Assembly: GCA_002493305.1 (NCBI GenBank)
Contig: DKYJ01000012.1
Span: forward strand, 937 to 27,596
DNA from: Clostridiales bacterium UBA7103
GTDB taxonomy: Bacteria > Bacillota > Clostridia > Oscillospirales > Oscillospiraceae
Length of the DNA: 26,660 bases
Direction of reading: 5' to 3'
Shown: positions 22,451 to 26,660 of the stretch, piece by piece
Layout of the letters: the number at the start of each line of letters is the position of its first letter
How positions within the stretch are numbered: the first letter of the stretch is position 1
Notes under the pieces: generated by a model
Database searches by the model: none
The model's input: only the letters and a program-made list of their open reading frames with translations
Told to the model about the DNA's origin: nothing
Position numbers and translations under genes: made by a program

Positions 22451-22527
22451 ATTGTAAGCGTTTTATTAAGCCTATTTTTGCACCACAAATTACCCTTACC
22501 GCGCCATGTCAGTAAAGTAAAAGTAAT
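22426..22527 (-). promoter_or_regulatory. Ribosome-mediated attenuator (alternative hairpins 1:2, 2:3 and 3:4)
   Basis: Segment 1 (22527-22517, the Tyr-Tyr-Phe-Tyr codons) can pair over 11 bp, two of them G-U, with segment 2 (22499-22489), which covers the leader stop. Segment 2 can instead pair with segment 3: GGGTAA (22495-22490) with TT and ACCC (22440-22439, 22437-22434), and TGTGGTG (22487-22481) with TGCCACA (22451-22445, two G-U pairs). This would block the terminator (3:4). Stalling at Phe or Tyr codons would free segment 2 and permit readthrough; full translation would cover it and allow termination. The pairings were worked out by eye. Confidence 0.75.
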
Positions 22528-22552
22528 ATGCGGCAAAAACGAACTTAGCCAT
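22496..22552 (-). CDS. Aromatic amino-acid operon leader peptide
   Basis: An 18-codon open frame encodes MAKFVFAAYYFYFTDMAR and ends in TAA. Seven of its residues are Phe (four) or Tyr (three), five of them in a continuous YYFYF block; there is no Trp. ATGGAG seven bases before the ATG gives a good ribosome site. It starts about 25 nt after the predicted transcript start, and the terminator follows its stop by about 45 nt. This is the layout of classical leader peptides such as those of phe and trp operons. Its function would be translation itself, as a sensor of charged Phe- and Tyr-tRNA, not the peptide product. Confidence 0.9.
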   Translation of the reverse strand: MAKFVFAAYYFYFTDMAR

Positions 22553-22582
22553 GGTATTTCTCCATACAAAAAATATGCTTAT

Positions 22583-22611
22583 AATATATGCTCTCTCCCG
22601 CTGTCTGTCAA
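22583..22611 (-). promoter_or_regulatory. Promoter of the aromatic amino-acid operon
   Basis: On the minus strand a perfect TTGACA (22611-22606) and TATATT (22588-22583, 5/6) are spaced by 17 nt. The start point near 22576 gives a leader of about 200 nt before aroF, containing the leader peptide and attenuator. It begins only 28 nt after the stop of the XRE regulator gene, with no visible terminator in between. Confidence 0.88.
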
Positions 22612-22638
22612 GCAGCAATTTAGACAAAATCCGGCGCT

Positions 22639-23424
22639 TCAGTCCCCGTATTTTTTCCCAAGAACATATATTGGGACGAACAGTCCGCCTAAAAAAAGCG
22701 CGAGATAGATATACAGCCCCGCTTTTTGCCACAATCCGTGTGCAAAAACGCTCAGCGCATAGCATACCGGCGGGCATAAGACAGCCGTCAGCACCGACCA
22801 CACCCGCAGGGCTTTCACGATATGCGGCCAGTTTTTGTTGTTGAAATACACCCCCGCCATGTTAAAGCGCACTATGCCGTTTGAATAGGCGCTTATCTTG
22901 TTCTCGTCATAATACTTCGGCAGGCGCTGGGGCATGAAGAACCAAAAATACACCCCAAACAGAAGCGCCATAGGAGAGAGCATCAGCGCCGTGGATAATA
23001 CCGCGTCCTCCATGAGCATATTAAAATCGTGCCCTGTCAGGAAATACAGCGCCGTTTCCAGCGCAAGCGCCAGCAGACCCGAAAAGAACACAAGCGCGTT
23101 TTTCCGCCGCTGCTCCCGGCTGGGCTTTGACTGCTCCTCGGACAGGCCGATAGCCTTTTTAAGAAGGCTCTCCACCTGCGCGGGATCCATCTCTTCGGCG
23201 TTTTCTATGCGTCTGCCCTCCAAAAGCTCCGTCACCGTGACGCCGAGTATCTCCGAGAGCGGCATGAGCATGGAAATATCCGGCAGGCTCAGCCCCCGCT
23301 CCCACTTGCTCACCGCCTTGTCGGAGACATACAAAAGCTCCGCCATGGCCTTTTGAGTAAGTCCCTTTTCCGTGCGAAGCTCCGCCACAAACGCGCCAAA
23401 CTCCGTCTTGTCTATCTGAAACAT
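22639..23424 (-). CDS. XRE-family regulator with membrane-spanning C-terminal half
   Basis: A 261-aa protein with an N-terminal Cro/CI-type helix-turn-helix (about residues 5-65: LTQKAMAELLYVSDKAVSKWERGLSLPDISMLMPLSEIL). A charged linker follows, then four hydrophobic segments from about residue 110 to the end. It should sit in the membrane with its DNA-binding domain in the cytoplasm, an arrangement common in Clostridia and suited to sensing membrane or cell-surface stress. Targets and signal are unknown. ATG 23424 is set by AGGAGGCG seven bases upstream. It has its own promoter between sigF and itself, so it is separate from the spoIIA operon. Transcription may continue into the aromatic operon. 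Confidence 0.85.
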   Translation of the reverse strand: MFQIDKTEFGAFVAELRTEKGLTQKAMAELLYVSDKAVSKWERGLSLPDISMLMPLSEILGVTVTELLEGRRIENAEEMDPAQVESLLKKAIGLSEEQSKPSREQRRKNALVFFSGLLALALETALYFLTGHDFNMLMEDAVLSTALMLSPMALLFGVYFWFFMPQRLPKYYDENKISAYSNGIVRFNMAGVYFNNKNWPHIVKALRVWSVLTAVLCPPVCYALSVFAHGLWQKAGLYIYLALFLGGLFVPIYVLGKKYGD

Positions 23425-23446
23425 TTTATCGCCTCCTGTGCTTTTC

Positions 23447-23475
23447 AGCATAGCCTTGCGGCGGTAAAATGTCAA
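23447..23475 (-). promoter_or_regulatory. Promoter of the XRE regulator gene
   Basis: On the minus strand a perfect TTGACA (23475-23470) and TATGCT (23452-23447, 4/6) are 17 nt apart. The start point lies just before the ribosome site of the gene. Confidence 0.7.
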
Positions 23476-23501
23476 TAAACCGCTGGTCGAGTTGGGCAAG
23501 C

Positions 23502-24209
23502 TCACTCCAGATACTGCCGCAGGAGATCGACCGCGCGGCGCTCAAGGCGTGATATCTGCACCTGGGACACCTTCATGACCCTTGCGCAGTTTTGCTGGGT
23601 CATGCCGTGGTAATAACGCAGGGCAACCACCTGCCGCTCCCTCTGGGGCAGCTTTTCAATGGCCGAGCGCAGGGCAACATGCTCTACCATTTTCTCCTCG
23701 GCGCTGTAATCGCCCAATACCAGCTCGAGGGTAAAGCCGTCCTCCCCGCTCTGACGCTGGAGGCTCTCTGCGGGGCCGGTGGCGGTCTCGGCAAAGGCGA
23801 TGTCCTCCGGGCTTATGCCAAGCTCCGCCGACAGCTCGCTTATGCTGGGCTCTCTGCCCATGCGCTGCTCCATGCTCTGGCGCAGGGCTCTTATCTGTGC
23901 TGCCTGCTCCTTGACGCTGCGGCTGACCTTCACCGCGCCGTCATCGCGCAGAAAGCGCCGTATCTCCCCGGAAATTTTCGGCACGGCGTAGGTTGAAAAC
24001 TTCGTTCCGAACTCCGGGTCAAAGCCGTCAATAGCCTTCAAAAAGCCGACGCAGCCGAGCTGGAACAAGTCCTCCGCGTCGGTGCCGCGGCCGAAAAAAC
24101 GGCGGGCAACGCTCCATATAAGGCCGGAGTTTTCCTCGATGAGCCGGCCGGCGGCCTCCCTGTCCCCCGCCTTGGCGGCGGCGAGGGCCGTATAAAGCGC
24201 ATCAGCCAT
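23502..24209 (-). CDS. sigF: Sporulation sigma factor F
   Basis: The first forespore-specific sigma factor, held inactive by SpoIIAB and released by unphosphorylated SpoIIAA. The 235-aa protein has sigma-70 region 2 (DAEDLFQLGCVGFLKAIDGFDPEFGTKFSTYAVPKI), region 3 (MGREPSISELSAELGIS), and region 4 with its helix-turn-helix (LPQRERQVVALRYYHGMTQQNCARVMKVSQVQISRLE). Length and gene order spoIIAA-spoIIAB-sigF identify it as SigF and not SigG or SigB. The start ATG lies eight bases inside the end of spoIIAB, so synthesis of sigma and anti-sigma is coupled. Confidence 0.95.
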   Translation of the reverse strand: MADALYTALAAAKAGDREAAGRLIEENSGLIWSVARRFFGRGTDAEDLFQLGCVGFLKAIDGFDPEFGTKFSTYAVPKISGEIRRFLRDDGAVKVSRSVKEQAAQIRALRQSMEQRMGREPSISELSAELGISPEDIAFAETATGPAESLQRQSGEDGFTLELVLGDYSAEEKMVEHVALRSAIEKLPQRERQVVALRYYHGMTQQNCARVMKVSQVQISRLERRAVDLLRQYLE

Positions 24210-24636
24210 GCCGCGCCTGTATGCTCCGCAGCATGGTGACGCTGGTGCCTTTACCGGGCACGGAGCGCACGCGGAGCTTGTCCATGAAGCTGTCCATGAT
24301 AGTAAAGCCCATGCCGCTGCGCTCCTCCCCGCCGGTGGTGTAAAGCGGCGTCATGGCCTGGGGCACATTTTCTATCCCCCGGCCCCAGTCGCGCACGGTG
24401 ATCTCCAGCACATTTTCCGGCAGCACCCTCATGCGCAGGCTTACCCTGCCAAGCTGCTGCGGGTAGGCGTGGACGATGCAGTTTGTCACCGCCTCGGAAA
24501 CGGCGGTCTTGATGTCCTCCAGCTCCTCCATTGTCGGGTCAAGCTGGGCGGCGAAGGCCATGGCGGCGGCGCGGGCAAAGGCTTCGTTGCTGCTGCGGCT
24601 TGGAAATTCAAGCTTTATGTAATTGCGGATATCCAT
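24202..24636 (-). CDS. spoIIAB: Anti-sigma F factor / serine kinase
   Basis: Binds SigF in the predivisional cell and phosphorylates SpoIIAA. The 144-aa protein has a GHKL ATPase fold with an N box (EAVTNCIVHAYP), the DWGRGIEN G1 box, and ERSGMGFTIMDSFMD for the G2 region. Size is typical. AGGAGGAGAG precedes ATG 24636. It lies nine bases after spoIIAA and overlaps sigF by eight. Confidence 0.96.
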   Translation of the reverse strand: MDIRNYIKLEFPSRSSNEAFARAAAMAFAAQLDPTMEELEDIKTAVSEAVTNCIVHAYPQQLGRVSLRMRVLPENVLEITVRDWGRGIENVPQAMTPLYTTGGEERSGMGFTIMDSFMDKLRVRSVPGKGTSVTMLRSIQARHG

Positions 24637-24645
24637 TCTCTCCTC

Positions 24646-24960
24646 CTATTTATTTATCGTCACCGGCACCAGTCTGTCTATGCCGGAGGCGTCCAGCACC
24701 CTCAGAGGCTGCTTTGCGGGATCCTCTATCCAGATGCGCCCTCCCAGTATCTTCATGCGGCGGCTGGCGCCGATGATCACCGCGATGCCGGAGGAGTCCA
24801 TAAAGCTGAGCCCGGACAGATTGAGCGCGCAGTCGCGCGGCAGATATTCATCAATAAGCTCCTCTATGCTGCGCATGAGCCCCCGCGCCTCGTGGTGGTC
24901 AAGCTCTCCCCGGAGATACACGGTCAGCCGTCCGGCGGAAAAAGCGGTGCTAATGTCCAT
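24646..24960 (-). CDS. spoIIAA: Anti-sigma F factor antagonist (STAS domain)
   Basis: When dephosphorylated by SpoIIE it releases SigF from SpoIIAB. The 104-aa STAS protein has the conserved phosphorylation site in FMDSSGIAVIIG (Ser57). I chose ATG 24960 because AGGAG lies eight bases upstream; the ATG two codons earlier (24966) is too close to that site. It is slightly shorter than the Bacillus protein (about 116 aa) but complete. No clear sigma-H-type promoter could be recognised; a hairpin lies just upstream. Confidence 0.94.
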   Translation of the reverse strand: MDISTAFSAGRLTVYLRGELDHHEARGLMRSIEELIDEYLPRDCALNLSGLSFMDSSGIAVIIGASRRMKILGGRIWIEDPAKQPLRVLDASGIDRLVPVTINK

Positions 24961-24986
24961 TTTCATCTCTCCTATATAATAAATGA

Positions 24987-25011
24987 CGCTGTGCAGCTTT
25001 TCTGCACAGCG
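24987..25011 (-). terminator. Hairpin between the GNAT gene and spoIIAA
   Basis: A 10-bp stem (25002-25011 with 24987-24996) has a 5-nt loop and is followed on the minus strand by TCATTTATTATATAGG, which has no continuous T-run. It may end the GNAT transcript weakly or sit in the spoIIAA leader, 15 nt above the ribosome site. Confidence 0.5.
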
Positions 25012-25048
25012 CCATAATATACCGTTTTTCAAGAAAATTATGTCGAAA

Positions 25049-25741
25049 TCAAGCTCTTGTCAGCCACTGGACGTCTTTATCAGCGAAGCTCAGCCCCAGC
25101 GACTCCTGAAGGGCGCGGGAGGCAGTGTTGCCGACGATAATATGCCCATAGGCGATATTCCCCAACGACAGGTCGTAGTTGATATACCGCCGCTCAAGCG
25201 CCGCAGCTAGCCCCATTCGCCTATACTCCGGGCGCACAAACAAAAGCCCCTGCGCGCCCTCCTTGTGCTTGCCTATGAAGCCCGCGAGCTTCCCGTCAAC
25301 AAACGCGCCCATCATGATTTTCCTCTCGATGAGCCAGCCGAGATAAGCCCTGTCGTGCAGCGTATACATGGAGGCCACCTCGTCAAGCTGCTCCATGCCG
25401 AGAATGCGCACATCCTCCCCCAGCTCCTCAAACGGCTCGCCCATATAGGCCGCCGTCCAACAACGGTTATCGATTTGATAGCCCCGCGTGTCGCAGAGCG
25501 CTTGGGCAAATTCCGGCTGGTGCAGGCAGAGATAATGCTGCCTCTCGCTCCCGCTGATGAGCCGCAGAGCCGTTTCTTCGCTGTCGCAGGAGAGCATGAC
25601 CGTCTCCTCAAGGCTCAGCTTTACCCCGTCGGGCGCGGCGTAATCAATGCTGCAAAGGCCGCGCTTTATCGCCTCGGACATATCAATATGCTGAATAGCG
25701 TCCCGGCCGAGATATCGGAGCGCCGTTTCTTTTTTATCCAT
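25049..25741 (-). CDS. GNAT-family N-acetyltransferase
   Basis: A 230-aa protein whose C-terminal half (about 110-225) is a GNAT acetyl-CoA-binding fold. FVDGKLAGFIGKHKEGAQGLLFVRPEYRRMGLAAALERR contains the acetyl-CoA loop (RRMGLA) and the preceding beta-4 strand, and GNTASRALQESLGL matches the late helix. The N-terminal half has no motif I recognise and may bind the substrate. The acceptor is unknown. GGAGG lies before ATG 25741. It stands between valS and the spoIIA operon, with hairpins on both sides. Confidence 0.82.
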   Translation of the reverse strand: MDKKETALRYLGRDAIQHIDMSEAIKRGLCSIDYAAPDGVKLSLEETVMLSCDSEETALRLISGSERQHYLCLHQPEFAQALCDTRGYQIDNRCWTAAYMGEPFEELGEDVRILGMEQLDEVASMYTLHDRAYLGWLIERKIMMGAFVDGKLAGFIGKHKEGAQGLLFVRPEYRRMGLAAALERRYINYDLSLGNIAYGHIIVGNTASRALQESLGLSFADKDVQWLTRA

Positions 25742-25752
25742 GTTTCCTCCGC

Positions 25753-25778
25753 AAAAGGGAGTCTCTCTCGAGACTCCC
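25753..25778. terminator. Terminator after valS
   Basis: A 9-bp stem (25757-25765 with 25770-25778) with a 4-nt loop lies 9 nt past the valS stop. On the minus strand it is followed by four Ts. T-rich sequence also flanks the plus-strand side. Confidence 0.75.
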
Positions 25779-25787
25779 CTGTTGTTT

Positions 25788-26660
25788 TTATTTGCTCATA
25801 TTCTCAAGGCTGAGCTTGAGGTTATCTATCAGCGCCTCCAGCTTTGCCTTTTTCTCGCGCTCGGCATTGACCACGTTCTCCGGCGCGCGGGTGACAAAGT
25901 TTTCGTTGGAGAGCTTGGCGATCTGGCCCTGAAGCTGCTTCTCGGCGTTTTGCAGCTCCTTCTCGATGCGCTGGCGCTCCTTCTCCATGTCCACAAGCTC
26001 GTTCATGGGCATGAACATACGGGCGTTATCCGTCACAACGGAGACCATGCTCTCGCTGCCCTCGGGAGGCGCGGCAATGACGCTGACCTCGGAGGCGTAG
26101 GCGAGCTTTGAGATATAGCTCACGCCCGCTTCAAAGGCGGCGGTCCTATCTGTGGCGATGAAGAGATGCGCCTTTCTGGAGGGGGGCACGTTCATTTCCG
26201 AGCGGCGGGCGCGGACGGCCTTGATAGCGGTCATGACCATCTCAAAATCCTGCTCCTCATCGGGGAAACTGAGCTTTTCGTCAAAGGCGGGGTAGCTCTG
26301 TATCATCAGCGCCTCGCCCTCGTGCGGCAGCGCCTGCCAGATCTCCTCGGTGATGAAGGGCATGAAGGGGTGCAGCAGCTTCAAGATTTCCGTCAGCACA
26401 TACAGCAGCACCTTCTGCGCGCCGAGCTTGGATTGCTCGTCCTCGCCGTTGAGGCGGGGCTTTGTCAGCTCAATATACCAGTCGCAGAAGCTGTCCCAGA
26501 TAAAGTCATATATCTTGCCCGCGGCCACGCCCAGCTCAAAGCTGTCCATATTCTCGCAGACCTCTTTGACAACATCGTTGAGCTTGGAGAGTATCCACTT
26601 ATCCTCAAGCTCCAGCTTCTCCGGCAGCTCGTTCTTGTCGATGCTGAGGTTCATCATCAC
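25788..26660 (-). CDS. valS: Valyl-tRNA synthetase, C-terminal part (cut by the window edge)
   Basis: The last 290 or so residues of valyl-tRNA synthetase, a class I enzyme charging tRNA-Val. Visible are the end of the catalytic core, the anticodon-binding helical domain (KWILSKLNDVV through HPFMPFITEEIWQAL), and the C-terminal coiled-coil arm (MEKERQRIEKELQNAEKQL to the end) that is characteristic of ValRS. The methionines at the window edge are internal, since the usual enzyme is near 880 aa. The catalytic HIGH and KMSKS motifs lie outside the window. Confidence 0.95.
   Translation of the reverse strand: MMMNLSIDKNELPEKLELEDKWILSKLNDVVKEVCENMDSFELGVAAGKIYDFIWDSFCDWYIELTKPRLNGEDEQSKLGAQKVLLYVLTEILKLLHPFMPFITEEIWQALPHEGEALMIQSYPAFDEKLSFPDEEQDFEMVMTAIKAVRARRSEMNVPPSRKAHLFIATDRTAAFEAGVSYISKLAYASEVSVIAAPPEGSESMVSVVTDNARMFMPMNELVDMEKERQRIEKELQNAEKQLQGQIAKLSNENFVTRAPENVVNAEREKKAKLEALIDNLKLSLENMSK

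Noticed and set aside
24208..25017. A 269-codon plus-strand open frame opposite spoIIAB and spoIIAA
   Set aside because: It is antisense to two well-identified sporulation genes and has no domain or ribosome site of its own.
24960..25048. A sigma-H-type promoter expected before spoIIAA
   Set aside because: I could not find the AGGA-type -35 with a GAAT-type -10 at proper spacing; only an unassigned TATATTAT is present.
1..26660. tRNA or rRNA genes, CRISPR arrays, insertion sequences and prophage genes
   Set aside because: I looked for cloverleaf ends, repeat-spacer periodicity, transposase or integrase motifs and phage proteins on both strands and saw none.

Overview
The window looks like chromosome from a GC-rich, endospore-forming member of the Clostridia, probably an Oscillospiraceae/Ruminococcaceae-type gut bacterium. 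This is inferred from three things. There is a complete spoIIA operon (spoIIAA-spoIIAB-sigF). The core genes are GC-rich while the intergenic regions carry AT-rich sigma-A-type promoters. The gene content (NrdR, PrmA, a TrkH/TrkA-type potassium system, DUF421-DUF4363, an AroE-AroK fusion) is typical of that group. Nearly everything is on the minus strand. The exceptions are a DUF421-DUF4363 pair (7304-8361) and prmA (10097-11020).

Reading from high to low coordinates on the minus strand, the window opens inside valS (26660-25788), followed by a GNAT acetyltransferase and the spoIIA operon (24960-23502). A membrane-bound XRE regulator comes next (23424-22639). Then comes the main feature, a ten-cistron aromatic amino-acid operon. 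It starts with a strong promoter (22611-22583), an 18-codon leader peptide packed with Phe and Tyr codons (22552-22496) and an intrinsic terminator (22450-22420). These are followed by aroF, tyrA, aroB, aroA, aroC, pheA, an aroE-aroK fusion, aroQ and a DUF554 membrane protein (22375-13640). Most junctions overlap by 1 to 4 nt. Together the enzymes go from PEP and erythrose-4-phosphate to chorismate and on to prephenate, phenylpyruvate and hydroxyphenylpyruvate. The leader can fold into mutually exclusive pause, antiterminator and terminator hairpins. I read it as a ribosome-mediated attenuator responding to Phe and Tyr, where Firmicutes more often use T-boxes.

The middle contains a stem-loop-rich, gene-free stretch (13182-13639), a small zinc-ribbon membrane protein, and an arsR-permease-thioredoxin-like operon with two matching ArsR-type palindromes. 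Next are prmA facing that operon, a 2-hydroxyacid dehydrogenase-nrdR pair, and the plus-strand DUF421-DUF4363 pair.

The low-coordinate part holds an amino-sugar cluster (a divergent NagB-like protein, GlmM and a GlmU-like left-handed beta-helix protein). The nagB-like gene has no ATG, GTG or TTG that could give the N-terminus, and seems to start at ATT. That codon lies inside a perfect TATAAT for the divergent gene. Between this cluster and a VTT membrane protein/GT2 glycosyltransferase pair lies an unexplained, highly structured 132-nt element (4267-4398). The window ends with a ktrB-ktrA-like potassium uptake pair.
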